A DNA stretch of 64,000 nucleotides from Meghimatium bilineatum (Eukaryota; Mollusca; Gastropoda; Stylommatophora; Philomycidae): the NCBI GenBank assembly GCA_034231615.1, contig CM067315.1, forward strand, positions 31,277,407 to 31,341,406. Reading direction: 5' to 3'. A program made the translations under genes and the position numbers. The notes beneath the pieces were generated by a model that was given only the letters and a program-made list of their open reading frames with translations, had not been told where the DNA came from and made no database searches. This document shows, piece by piece, positions 1 to 11,600 of the stretch; the first letter of the stretch is position 1; the number at the start of each line of letters is the position of its first letter.

Positions 1-725
<725 letters not shown>

Positions 726-787
726 GTAGGTAGGTAGGTAGGTGGGTGGGTGGGTTTTGGATGGATGGATGGATGAATGGATGGAAA
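726..787. repeat. GGTA/GGTG/ATGG tetranucleotide tail
   Basis: Four-base repeats that look like step-wise mutated derivatives of the adjoining GATA array: GGTA, then GGTG, then ATGG. Confidence 0.9.
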
Positions 788-864
788 TGTTGGTGGGCTT
801 TTACTTCAATGTACGTGGGTTCCCTATATGTGCTCTGTCCTTCTCAACATGTTTTCTACTTCTT

Positions 865-1000
865 ATTGTTCTGTGTTCGTTACAAAACTGCTGCGTGTCA
901 TGAGAGCGGAATGTGTTGCATCATATTTTATACCGTAGCTGCGACTTCTGCTTCTTTTGACCAGATACATACGACTTAGCCTGGTTGTGGGTCACCTTAT
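865..1000 (+). repeat. Interspersed repeat Rep-A, diverged copy
   Basis: Shares blocks with the better copies at 10941 and 31604: the CTGTGTTCGTT start, the GGAATG(C/T)GTTG block, the GCTGCGA block and the GGTCAC block. It is heavily mutated. The reading frame across it has no recognisable product. Confidence 0.5.
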
Positions 1001-1645
1001 CTATGGTATTAGGCCGTCAATTTCACACCAGAACATCTTCGCTTACATCTTAGGAATTGCATGAAAACGGTTTCATGATATTATTGCTGGAGCTACCATC
1101 TAAGGTCGAAACGTGGATCCAAATTCATTCACTTAGCAGGCCTTTAGCACTATCGCTAGCCATGGATTCTCGCTATCAAATGCTTCTACAGAACAATCCT
1201 GCGAGCTAATCCAAAACATCTTCAATTATCTTCTCTGGTTTTTTCTTTTCTCAATTTTCTCATGAATAATACATCATGGAGAGTCACAACAGCGTAAACT
1301 ATTTTGATATTGCAACTGATTTGTCATAAGATCACATTTGTGTCCAAGTGGACAGAGATGGATATCCACAGAAAGATGTATAGGAGCACCCATGAGCTTT
1401 CAAATACAGCAGCATTATCAAGAAAATCGGACTTGCTGTGTAAACATGTCAAACTACGAACAAGTAGAAGATCATTTGTCCCGTTATGTGTACATCGTAT
1501 CGACCGCCAACGAAAAGGTAAAATGAATCACAGAAAGTGTCGGATCAGCTAATAAGACACGCTGTTTTGGTATATGCAGTCGTGACTACCACGTGGAGAA
1601 GGCAATGAGCTACTTGAGTTTCATATTAACACTTCATTATTCTTT
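1001..1645. other. Unassigned AT-rich DNA
   Basis: I see no coding similarity, tandem repeat or splice-bounded exon here. I looked specifically for the TM2 exon that should precede exon 2575-2746 of the SLC1 gene and did not find it, so that exon is probably left of the window. Confidence 0.4.
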
Positions 1646-1649
1646 TATT

Positions 1650-1885
1650 AAAACTAGCATGGTTCGGACATGTATGCAGGCACGATTCCTTGTCAAAAAC
1701 AATACTGCAGGGAACTGTCGAGGGTGGAAGAAGCAGAGGAGGACAAATAAAGACATGGACAGACAACATCAAGGAATGGACAGGGCTAGATATTTCCACA
1801 CTCATCCGCATCGCTGACGATAGAATTCGCTGGAGGACTCTGTGTGCTGAAGCATCCAATGTGGTACCCCTACGACCCTGAAGGG
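1650..1885 (+). pseudogene. LINE (non-LTR retrotransposon) C-terminal fragment
   Basis: Two overlapping frames together give the usual C-terminal tail of a molluscan-type endonuclease/reverse transcriptase: LAWFGHV-type, then LSKTILQGTVEGGRSRGG, then WTDNIKEWTGLD, then RIRWRTLCAEAS. Between 1651 and 1881 the frame shifts once. The copy at 55235-55730 is the same family and extends further 5'. It is dead and 5'-truncated. Confidence 0.8.
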
Positions 1886-2105
1886 TTATGGGTTTATTGA
1901 TTGATTGATTCTTTTATTTTCGCTGTTTACCCCTGTATGCCTTACCGTGTTAGGGGTAGAAGTGTTCTCTGCTCTGGAGACGTTCTTTTCATGTTCTTCA
2001 TACATGTTTGTTTTCGTGGACTCTTTTATTTCCGCAATCCATCTTTTTTTCATGGTCTGCCCCCGGTGTGTATCCATCATGTCTGTATAGCAATGGATAC
2101 AAAAT
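1886..2105. other. Unassigned unique DNA with flanking-repeat segment
   Basis: No recognisable gene. The right part (about 2081-2125) is repeated with changes at about 2478-2513, on the other side of the LINE fragment. Confidence 0.4.
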
Positions 2106-2125
2106 AACAGTAGGCGATAAATGAT

Positions 2126-2476
2126 GACATTTTGATATTGTATCCACCATGAGAATACCATGGACTGCCAGAAAAACTAATGTAGAGGTGTTGAAAGAGT
2201 CAGATTCGAAACGGACATTACTCAACAATATAAGAAAAAGGCAATCTTCTTTGTTTTTGGCCACTTCATGAGACAGGCAGGTTTAGAGAACATAATCACA
2301 ACAGGCAAAATTGAAGGCAACAGAGACAGAGGGCGACAACGTGAGAAAATTTTAGATAGTTTGACAACCTGGCACGACAAGGAAACAACAACGACTTTGA
2401 TACATAATACTGTGGACAGAGAGCTGTGGAGAGCCATGACCGCATACGCCAGCCGGCATGGCACCTGATGATTATG
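2126..2476 (+). pseudogene. LINE 3' end, IPWTAR family
   Basis: Encodes RIPWTARKTNVEVLKES, NNIRKRQSSF-like, MRQAGLENIITTGKIEG, RGRQREKILDSLTTW and VDRELWRAMTAYASRHGT, then a stop inside a TGA/TGAT-type tail. This is the C-terminal region typical of LINE endonuclease/reverse transcriptases. A one-base shift near 2250 breaks the frame. Near-identical copies lie at 26650-27115 and 48765-49230. An identical 20-bp direct repeat flanks it (2106-2125 and 2494-2513). Confidence 0.85.
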
Positions 2477-2574
2477 ATCCATCATGCCTGTATAACAGTA
2501 GGCGATAAATGATCACGTTTTTTTTTAATTTTTAATAATTTCAAAATTGTCACAATTTGGTTTGATATCAACAG

Positions 2575-2746
2575 GAAAGCTTGGGGTTGCTGCCTGTATC
2601 TATTACATACTGACCACTCTACTTGCTATGAGTGTAGGGATGATACTATCATTCATAATTTTCGGAGAACTCAGGGGCAAAATAGATGATACTTCCGGTA
2701 GCTACATCAATGCTGATCATATGGAGTCTATTCTTGGTCTGTTCAC
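2575..2746 (+). CDS. Gene A exon 1 in window: SLC1 TM3 region
   Basis: The acceptor is TATCAACAG|GA and the donor CAC|GTGAGT. The exon enters with two bases of a split codon (probably Gly) and leaves with two. It encodes (G)KLGVAACIYYILTTLLA, then MSVGMILSFIIFGELRGK, then a polar loop ending ESILGLF. This matches TM3 of the glutamate transporter fold. The YYxxTT motif, whose archaeal GltPh counterparts (Y89, T92, S93) build the Na3 site, is kept. The loop after TM3 is shorter and less charged than in vertebrate EAATs. The exon phase matches the paralogous exon 58041-58215 of gene B. The preceding exon is not in the window. Confidence 0.88.
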
Positions 2747-2824
2747 GTGAGTAACGGCATTAATCATCATCGTGTAGCCCTGTATTCTCACATTGTTTCT
2801 CTTCTCAAGTAACGTTCGTATATA

Positions 2825-4532
2825 TACCAACTCTGGTGGGATATGACGTCAATACAAAATCCGGTGGGATAAGATGTCAATACCAACTCTTGTGGGATAT
2901 AACGTCAATACAAAATCCGGTGGGATAAGATGTCAATACCAACTCTGGTGGGATAAGATGTCAATACCAACTCTGGTGGGATATGATGTCAATACCAACT
3001 CTGGTGAGATAAGATGTCAATACCAACTCTGGTGAGATAAGATGTCAATACCAACTCTGGTGGGATAAGATGTCAATACCAACTCTGGTGGGATAAGATG
3101 TCAATACCAACTCTGGTGGGATAAGATGTCAATACCAACTCTGGTGGGATAAGATGTCAATACCAACTCTGGTGGGATATGATGTCAATACCAACTCTGG
3201 TGAGATAAGATGTCAATACCAACTCTGGTGAGATAAGATGTCAATACCAACTCTGGTGAGATAAGATGTCAATACCAACTCTGGTGAGATAATATGTCAA
3301 TACCAACTCTGGTGAGATAAGATGTGAATACCAACTCTGGTGAGATAAGATGTCAATACCAACTCTGGTGAGATATGACGTCACTATCAACTCTAGTGAG
3401 ATATGATGTCACTACCAACTCTGTTGGGATAAGATGTCAATACCAACTCTGGTGGGATAAGATGTCAATACCAACTCTGGTGAGATAAGATGTCAATACC
3501 AACTCTGGTGGGATAAGGTGTTAATACTAATTCTTGTTGATATGATGTCACTACCAACTCTGGTGGGATAAGATGTCAATACCAACTCTGGTGGGATAAG
3601 ATGTCAATACCAACTCTGGTGAGATAAGATGTCAATACCAACTCTGGTGGGATAAGATGTCAATACCAACTCTGGTGAGATAAGATGTCAATACCAACTC
3701 TGGTGGGATAAGATGTCAATACCAACTCTGGTGGGATAAGATGTCAATACCAACTCTGGTGAGATAAGATGTCAATACCAACTCTGGTGGGATAAGATGT
3801 CAATACCAACTCTGGTGAGATAAGATGTCAATACCAACTCTGGTGAGATAAGATGTCAATACCAACTCTGGTGTGATATGACGTCACTATCAACTCTAGT
3901 GAGATATTATGTCACTACCAACTCTGGTGGGATAATGTGTTAATACTAATTCTTGTGGGATAAGATGTCAATACCAACTCTGGTGGGATAAGATGTCAAT
4001 ACCAACTCTGGTGGGATAATGTGTTAATACTAATTCTTGTGGGATAAGATGTCAATACCAACTCTGGTGGGATAAGATGTCAATACCAACTCTGGTGGGA
4101 TAAGATGTCAATACCAACTCTGGTGGGATAAGATGTCAATACCAACTCTGGTGAGATAAGATGTCAATACCAACTCTGGTGGGATAAGATGTCAATACCA
4201 ACTCTGGTGAGATAAGATGTCAATACCAACTCTGGTGAGATAAGATGTCAATACCAACTCTGGTGTGATATGACGTCACTATCAACTCTAGTGAGATATT
4301 ATGTCACTACCAACTCTGGTGGGATAATGTGTTAATACTAATTCTTGTGGGATAAGATGTCAATACCAACTCTGGTGGGATAAGATGTCAATACCAACTC
4401 TGGTGGGATAATGTGTTAATACTAATTCTTGTGGGATAAGATGTCAATACCAACTCTGGTGGGATAAGATGTCAATACCAACTCTGGTGGGATAAGATGT
4501 CACTACCAACTCCGGTGGGATATGATGTCAAT
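2825..4532. repeat. 28-bp minisatellite (intron 1)
   Basis: About 60 copies of a 28-bp unit built from TACCAACTCTGGTGGGATAA plus GATGTCAA, with GGG/GAG and AAG/ATG variants. It starts about 80 bp after the exon 1 donor. Variant units recur with a longer period of 392 bp, which is 14 units (for example GTGTGATATG at 3871 and at 4263), so part of the array was duplicated as a block. Confidence 0.98.
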
Positions 4533-4823
4533 ATCTGTAATGAGAAGACAGATCAAATACTAACGTGATAGAAATAATACTTTGCAATAGAAACCATCTG
4601 TCAAACATTTCCTACTCAGACTTTAGCCGTACCTATTTAAATTCGTTGTTGTTTTTTAAAACAATATTTGCCTTCATTGGGTTACCACTGCTTTCCGACA
4701 GTTCCGGAACGAGGGCTGTCAGCACAAAAAAACTAGGGGGGGGGGGGTGCTGTTAATGTAGCTTTGCTTTACTGGATCTTATTGGAGATAAAACGTTATA
4801 ACTAGGATAATGTACTATTGTTA

Positions 4824-4869
4824 CTGTTTGTTTGTTTGTTTGTTTGTTTGTTTGTTTGTTTGTTTGTTT
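4824..4869. repeat. (GTTT)n microsatellite
   Basis: About eleven GTTT/TTTG units, next to a segment with higher GC content. Confidence 0.95.
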
Positions 4870-5960
4870 TGCGTTCGCTCGTGCGATATTCGTGCGATTT
4901 CATCCGGGAGCGTGATTACGTTGTGCCACCGTTATGCGCCTTGTAGGCCTAGCACATCCGATTTCGGCATGCCTTGACAATTCGGGTGGGCTACCCTAGC
5001 CTGTGACAGCCTTCCTATCTGTCAGACAGTGAATGTGTACTGACTCTATGCCGAGACGGTTTGTCCTTCACGTCTGTCCTGCACGAGGCGTTCCGCAGCC
5101 GGTGAACTTGCCATGTGTAATTAGACGTATTGTGCCCGACCTCATCGGGTACTAAACCTTTTCTCGTCATCAAGCCTGGTCCGGTTTAAGAAGAACTTGA
5201 CAAAAGAGTTGGGCTAGGGCTCGTTCGCCTTCTTAGCCGAATATTGCTCACCAACTTAGAGAGCCCCTCGTCCAGGTCTGAATCTGTACACATATTTAGG
5301 AACGTTAGGGACTTTTGTTTTGTTCTAGAGCTGAACGGTGCTTGTCACCTCGGACTGCTATGCCTGTGCCCATCGGGTACTGAACCTTTTCTCTCCGCGA
5401 GCACACTTCTGGTATAGGAAAGACTCGACAGTACAGTTGGGCCCGGGCTGGGATCACCTGTAACTAGAAGCTTGTCTCGAGCAAACAATTCTTTAGTTCC
5501 AATTTCATCGAACCATTTTCCGTGCTTTTTGCACATGACGCTGCCCTCTAGTGTTGTCCATCTTTCTCAGTGTACTCATTGTGCTTTTATTTTTATTGGG
5601 ACATCTGCCTGCTTCGTACCGACTACATTGGCCGCCTCCAATGCTTCTACCAGACTTACTAGCTTTACTGTGTGTCGAGAGTGTTGCTGTATGAGTCGGA
5701 GATATTGCCTGTCTTTTTTGCAGTAAAATCTCTTTCCATCTGTTACCTCCACATTCACGGACACGATCCCCAAAAGGTTTAGCAAGAATCAGCACGAGCC
5801 GCTGTATTTCTGTCATCAGGGTGCGCCACGAGTAGGTACTTTTGGGATTTTGGTTATCTGTTAACCCTGGGTCCGCCAAGAGCAATGCGTTCCCTTTGCA
5901 CCCCACTGGTTTAAGTAAGAACTAACAAATAATAAAACTAAAGTAAAAAAAAAAATATAT
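4870..5960 (-). other. Unidentified GC-richer segment with a degenerate open stretch
   Basis: The base composition is richer in G+C than the neighbours. The minus strand reads open from 5906 to 5505, and an overlapping frame runs 5785-5345, suggesting a frameshifted old coding sequence, possibly transposon-derived. I do not recognise the product. Two diverged copies of an approximately 85-bp block (CATCGGGTACT...AACCTTTTCTC...GTTGGGC) lie at about 5132-5216 and 5372-5456. The segment ends near a poly-A run at 5945 on the + strand. Confidence 0.4.
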
Positions 5961-6502
5961 TTAAACATATACAATGGAACAAGGACTTTTTCCATGTTAC
6001 GGTCCAACTGGGGCCTTTTTGCAAGAAACAACGCTAACGAAATAAATCATTCATGTTTTCGGTGAATGGCACTATCAGTGCGCACCATTAACGTACGCAC
6101 CAGGTGGCGCTCACCGATATTGATAAACACTAAACAGGAATTAATATCTTTCTCCATTCCCTTATACATGGAATTGCAATTGATGAAACCATTTCTTTGT
6201 ATTTTAATTTGATTTTTGTATTTATTTTATTTGTGTTTATTTCTTGATTACGTTCCCAATTGGATAGTAACTTGGAAAAAGTCATTGTTCTTTTGTTTTA
6301 TGTAATTATTTTCACATGTTTTATTATTTGTTAGTTTTTAGTTAAACAAAGAACAATATATAACATTATTTTAGTTATCGATTCTTGGTTTTGCTACCGT
6401 GGCACTTTCCACCTAGTTGGATATCCTCTGATAGTTTGGTTATTTACATGGATACAAAGTCACGTAGTTTAATTTTGTTTTGTTTTTTCTTTCTATCAAC
6501 AG

Positions 6503-6545
6503 GCAAATGTTTCCTGAAAATCTAGTGACCGCAGCATACGAGAAA
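6503..6545 (+). CDS. Gene A exon 2: 43-bp micro-exon, SLC1 FPENL motif
   Basis: The acceptor is TATCAACAG|G and the donor GAGAAA|GTAAGT. The first base completes a Thr codon from exon 1. It encodes QMFPENLVTAAYEK, matching the N-M-F-P-x-N-L-V motif that follows TM3 in EAATs. It ends in phase 0. Gene B has an exon of exactly the same length, phase and motif at 62198-62240. Confidence 0.9.
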
Positions 6546-6984
6546 GTAAGTTACTATTGATGTTCAATTTAGGACAAAATTGCGTTCCGTAGATATTTTC
6601 TCATAAGCTGAAGACCGGGGTTCTCAAACATCTGTTTTCCGTGGCTCCTATTTGAGATACTTAATCATCCGAATGCAGTGGACTCCCTGGTGTAGAAAAA
6701 AGTCAATTGTCCTCTTTACCGGTCACCAAGACATTTTAATTATTATTCTCATAATTCATGTTGTTTATCGTTTAAACAATTTCCTTTCTATGCCCCCACC
6801 GAATGGTTCTGTAAACACCCCACCCACCACAGTAGATGGGTCAGTGACCCCCCAAAATCACAAATTTTTCTACCTGACCCACTCCACCCCTCCTCCTTAA
6901 AATTCCTCGACCCTCAGATCGCCATAAATTGAAACGTTAGCCGTTTCCATCCATAATCATTTTACAATACCTATTTGAAACCTG
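6546..6984. other. Intron 2, proximal part
   Basis: No gene seen. The sequence GGGGTTCTCAAAC at about 6617 resembles the terminal sequence of hAT-type non-autonomous elements, but I could not find a partner inverted repeat. Confidence 0.3.
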
Positions 6985-7173
6985 TTTACTTTATCATAGT
7001 GTTGTATGGCTTACATTGTTACATATTTACTCCATCATAGTGTTGTATGGCTTACATTGTTACATATTTACTCCATCATAGTGTTGTATGGCTTACATTG
7101 TTACATATTTACTCCATCATAGTGTTGTATGGCTTACATTGTTACATATTTACTCCATCATAGTGTTGTATGG
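6985..7173. repeat. 41-bp minisatellite (intron 2)
   Basis: Four to five near-identical copies of a 41-bp unit containing CATCATAGTGTTGTATGGCT. More degenerate partial copies reach about 7330. Confidence 0.95.
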
Positions 7174-7339
7174 GTTGGATGGTTGCTGATCCAGTAGTCC
7201 ATGTGCTCATGCCCTTTGACCAAGTTGTATGGCTTACATTGCTGCATATTTACTCAATAATAATGTTGTATGAATCCTCTTGACACATATTTACTGAATC
7301 AACGAGCTGTATGGATCACATTGACGCTTATTATTTACA

Positions 7340-8605
7340 TAATGAAAGAGATGTTTAGATCACATTTAGAATAGGTGTCGTACATGACTGACATCAATGT
7401 ATCCCTCCGCGTGATCATGCCATCATGTTCCCATTATTCCGTATCAATGCATGACCGACTGCAATAAAGCCCTCCCAACATAATTTATTAAGGACCCCAT
7501 TCATTACGACGTTTAATTATTGTTGGGAATTCGGTTGGTCAGTATTCACATAATTGGAATCGTATGCCAAAAATAACCAAGGCGACTCAAAGTATATAAG
7601 TAGTGACCAACCGAAAATCCCAACAATAATTAAAAACGCAACGAATGAGGTCCTAATTAATTCTGTTGCAAGGTCTTCTATATCGCCGAAGGTCTCAATC
7701 AATGCCTGTATCGCGCATATCCTTTGTGTAAACGCAGTTGTATCGAGCTACAAGTCGACTTCAATATCTTTTCCCGGACTGTAATTCTCCATAAAGTAGA
7801 TTCTTCTGTATTCTGCCAATTTCTATCAACCTTACGTCATCTTGAACCTGAATAATTTCACTTCATTGAATAATATTATTTGAATTTGGGCAGACTGGGC
7901 ATAACGTATATTGTAGTATTTCGTGTTCTTTCCAATACATTCGTGTTAGAATCATATCCAGTCTTTCAAATTATTAATTCATACATTCCTTTTTACATTC
8001 TATTTTTTTTAAATTCTATCCTCAATTGTCGCTTGTATGACATCTTTCGACAAGAGAACATACCGCATCTCATTGACATAAATTTGCGACGTTTCGCCAT
8101 TGTCAAATGTTTTTCTTGACCTACGAAGTATTTATTTTACTGTGATACATAAACTCAATCTTTTCTTCAGTCTCCACCTCCTGGTGTTTTTTGTAAAATG
8201 ATTCCCTGACCGTACGATTTCCTGTTAACCCCTTCTAAGGCAGTAGAAATATAACATGCACCATTAGATTGTGAAAGTTATAGTGCAAAAACCTTAATAT
8301 TGTCACTGATAACATACTGAAGCAATTAGAGTTATCGCTCCTGTAACTTTAGTAACAGAAAATCAACATCCGGCCTTAGTTGGATAGTGCATATGAAACT
8401 GTATTGAAACTTATTACTACCACCCCACCCCCATCCTTATTATTTTTCTTGCATTTATTTTTGTCTTCATTTTAATAATAGTATTGTATATTTTCAACTT
8501 ATTTACTTATCGACACTAATTACTCTGGTAGCTGTGCTGCTACGGCCTATGCCTGATTGTTAGATCTTCACAGGATTTTCGATAAGTATATACAGTTGTC
8601 ATACC
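7340..8605. other. Intron 2 unique DNA with one Rep-D copy
   Basis: Mostly AT-rich with no gene signal. About 7560-7660 matches segments at 53510-53600 and 59020-59090 (AGTATATAAGTAGTGACCAA, then ATAATTAAAAAC...ACGAATGA), defining a low-copy interspersed family, Rep-D, of unknown type. Open frames here (7554-7784, 7880-8119) have no recognisable domain. Confidence 0.45.
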
Positions 8606-8612
8606 GTCATAC

Positions 8613-8811
8613 GAGGGATGATTCTTGTACGAAGGAGGATTCTTGTAAGACGGATGATTCTTGTACGAAGGAGGATTCCTGTAAGACGGATGATTCTTGT
8701 ACGAAGGAGGATTCTTGTAAGACGGATGATTCTTGTAAGACGGATGATTCTTGTACGAAGGAGGATTCTTGTACGACGGATGATTCTTGTAAGACGGATC
8801 ATTCTTGTACC
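8613..8811. repeat. 15-bp minisatellite (intron 2)
   Basis: Thirteen copies of GATTCTTGTA(C/A)GA(A/C)GG-type units. The period is a multiple of three, so frames stay open on both strands, including a DDSCTKEDSCKT-type peptide. It lies inside an intron and shows no start context or splice sites, so I treat it as non-coding. Confidence 0.95.
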
Positions 8812-8882
8812 ATTTTGTGATGTTGTTCGTCTATCACATGACGATGTTCATCATTATTTACTTTGAAAATTTGGCAAAAGTT

Positions 8883-10020
8883 ATGAGCTCATAGATGGCT
8901 AATAAGTCCTAATCTGGCCGCAAATGTCCTTGACTATAGGTTCATACATGGTCAATAATCCCTAATCTGGCCGCAAATGTCCTTGACTATAGGTTCATAC
9001 ATGGTCAATAATCCATAATCTGGCCGCAAATGTCCTTGACTATAGGTTCATACATGGTCAATAATCCCTAATCTGGCCGCAAATTTCCTTGACTATAGGT
9101 TCATACATGGTCAATAATCCCTAATCTGGCCGCAAATTTCCTTGACTATAGGTTCATACATGGTCAATAATCCCTAATCTGGCCGCAAATGTCCTTGACT
9201 ATAGGTTCATACATGGTCAATAATCCCTAATCTGGCCGCAAATTTCCTTGACTATAGGTTCATACATGGTCAATAATCCCTAATCTGGCCGCAAATGTCC
9301 TTGACTATAGGTTCATACATGGTCAATAATCCCTAATCTGGCCGCAAATGTCCTTGACTATAGGTTCATACATGGTCAATAATCCCTAATCTGGCCGCAA
9401 ATTTCCTTGACTATAGGTTCATACATGGTCAATAATCCCTAATCTGGCCGCAAATGTCCTTGACTATAGGTTCATACATGGTCAATAATCCCTAATCTGG
9501 CCGCAAATGTCCTTGACTATAGGTTCATACATGGTCAATAATCCCTAATCTGGCCGCAAATGTCCTTGACTATAGGTTCATACATGGTCAATAATCCATA
9601 ATCTGGCCGCAAATGTCCTTGACTATAGGTTCATACATGGTCAATAATCCCTAATCTGGCCGCAAATGTCCTTGACTATAGGTTCATACATGGTCAATAA
9701 TCCCTAATCTGGCCGCAAATGTCCTTGACTATAGGTTCATACATGGTCAATAATCCCTAATCTGGCCGCAAATGTCCTTGACTATAGGTTCATACATGGT
9801 CAATAATCCCTAATCTGGCCGCAAATGTCCTTGACTATAGGTTCATTCATGGTCAATAATCCCTAATCTGGCCGCAAATGTCCTTGATTGTGAGTTCGCA
9901 CATGGTCAATAAGCCATAATCTGGCCGCAAATGTCCTTGACTATGAGTTCGCACATGGTCAATAAGCCTTATTCTGGCTGCAAATGTCCAAGTAGCCAAT
10001 ATGCCCTATTCTGGCCGCAA
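8883..10020. repeat. 53-bp minisatellite (intron 2)
   Basis: About 20 copies of a 53-bp unit containing CATGGTCAATAATCCCTAAT and CTGGCCGCAAATGTCC. The copies are very similar in the middle and diverge towards the 3' end. A displaced fragment of the end-type unit appears again at about 12018-12056. Confidence 0.98.
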
Positions 10021-10940
10021 CTGTTTTCGGAGACTTCGTTCATTGGAACATTTACTATTATAAGCATAAGTATGGATATGCTGCACGACAACAAATTTAA
10101 AAAAATATATAATAAGAAAAAAAAAAGATATACGTTGTAATTAACATAAATAATATGAACAGAAACAAATTCTACGTTACTGCCAAAATTCCTTTATCAA
10201 GAAACACGAAAAATACACAATCGAGATAATGAATAATACATAATAAGCTATAAAGCTCTCACAATCACTTAGTCTTGATTAAAGGTAGTAACCATTTAAG
10301 ATATATTTTAAATTTTATTATGATGAAAAATCTACTTTCGGTGTGTTTTCTTTTGCCCAATTAAAAAAAAACTTTTTTTATAATGTATCGAGTACGCTGG
10401 ATATTTTACCTTTATACAATGATATCTCGAATATGATCAATACAGTTCGTGCTTGATATGCCGGTGTATTTCTGGCTAATCCTCACTGTCCGGCTGCTAA
10501 TTTTTATTATTATTTTCATACAATACTGTCCTTTTTTTACTATAGAACGCCATATAACTCTGTTTCAGCAGCGTTTAACAATGCATCATGGTTTATGTCA
10601 AGTTAGATTTCAGTTAGGTCTTTAGCGATTCCTTGTCAAGATTCTTCTGGCACCTGGGTGGCTATCTCCAAAAAATGTTTGGAACCTGTAATGTAGCCTA
10701 TGTGAGCAGAACACCTCCCTATTGACTGTTCTTCCTTCTCAACTGCCGAGAAAAAAGATTTACAGACACCCTTAGCAGTCCCTAACACCGTGTAATTATT
10801 GCTCACTCATAAGGCTGGCACTTCAGAAGGCTTGCACTTTTTAAATAATGACATTGCTCTGCAAAGACAGAATTGCGTAACAGCAATTGTTTGCGGACAA
10901 TAAGCGAAACAGATAGTGAAATCATACTATCTCCTTTCTT
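10021..10940. other. Intron 2 AT-rich DNA
   Basis: No gene, tandem repeat or recognisable transposon coding sequence seen. Poly-A and poly-T runs occur at about 10100-10130 and 10365-10380. Confidence 0.4.
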
Positions 10941-11215
10941 ATTCTGTGTTCGTTCTCAAACTCCTGCAGATTAGCAGAATATAGTCCGGAGAACGGAATG
11001 CGTTGTGTCATGGTTTACAGCATTGCTGCGAGTTTTCTGCGCATTTCAGCCTGACACATTCAACTTCAGCATGGCTTTGGGTCACTGACCCTATATGGGA
11101 TGGGACAGCCAACTCCATCCCATAACCTCCTTAGTCGCCTTTTAAGACATGCGTGGAAGGTAAAGAGTGTTGCTATTCTTTGCTCCCCTTTCAGGCCTCG
11201 GCACACACACGGGCG
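10941..11215 (+). repeat. Interspersed repeat Rep-A
   Basis: About 275 bp, closely matching 31604-31885 and 46750-47015: CGTTCTCAAACTCCTGCAGA, GGAGAACGGAATGCGTTGTG, CCTATATGGGATGGGACAGC and an end near CACACGGGC. Other copies carry an AGAAGAAG tail when read on the opposite strand, so the functional orientation is probably minus. This is probably a SINE-like or LINE-tail element. Confidence 0.85.
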
Positions 11216-11356
11216 TTACTATCTTCTTTGATTTTGTCTCTTTTTCGATGGATTTGTCTTCATAACATTGTAAATAAAAAGTTAATGAAGTTACTAAAAC
11301 TTAACAGAAACATGTACCATTATATTTATAACAATTCAACTGATTCTACATTTCAG

Positions 11357-11417
11357 AAAGTTGTTATTTTCAAACCAATGCATTGCAAGAGCGATGAACG
11401 CTTAAACAACACTTGTC
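11357..11417 (+). CDS. Gene A exon 3 (tentative): SLC1 extracellular loop
   Basis: Exon 2 ends in phase 0 but exon 4 needs one preceding base, so an exon of 3n+1 bases must lie between them. This 61-bp interval has a good acceptor (CTACATTTCAG|AAA) and donor (TGTC|GTAAGC) and the required phases. It encodes KVVIFKPMHCKSDERLNNTC, completing CAC (His) with exon 4. The hydrophilic sequence and NNT glycosylation sequon suit the variable loop after the FPENL segment in EAATs. The loop is not conserved between families, so homology cannot confirm it; another exon in this interval could serve instead. Confidence 0.5.
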
Positions 11418-11558
11418 GTAAGCACAATATGAAATTATATATATACTGTTCAAAGCATCACACAATCTTTCATATCTTCTTTATAGTGTTGGTGCATGTC
11501 CTCAAAATAGAAAATTTTAAGTTTTATCTCCCTCTGTGTGCTTTATAAAGTAATTACC

Positions 11559-11559
11559 A

Positions 11560-11591
<32 letters not shown>

Positions 11592-11600
11592 CATATATAT
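11559..11600. repeat. (CATA)n / (TA)n microsatellite
   Basis: Short CATA array followed by TATA. A second TA run lies near 12065-12078. Confidence 0.9.

Noticed and set aside
8557..8820. Cys-rich DDSCTKEDSCKT repeat peptide
   Set aside because: A 15-bp tandem repeat inside an intron with open frames on both strands. Nothing unique on either side suggests a gene.
8883..10020. Regular repeats that could be mistaken for a CRISPR array
   Set aside because: Units are contiguous copies without variable spacers, in a eukaryotic intron, and no cas-like genes are present.
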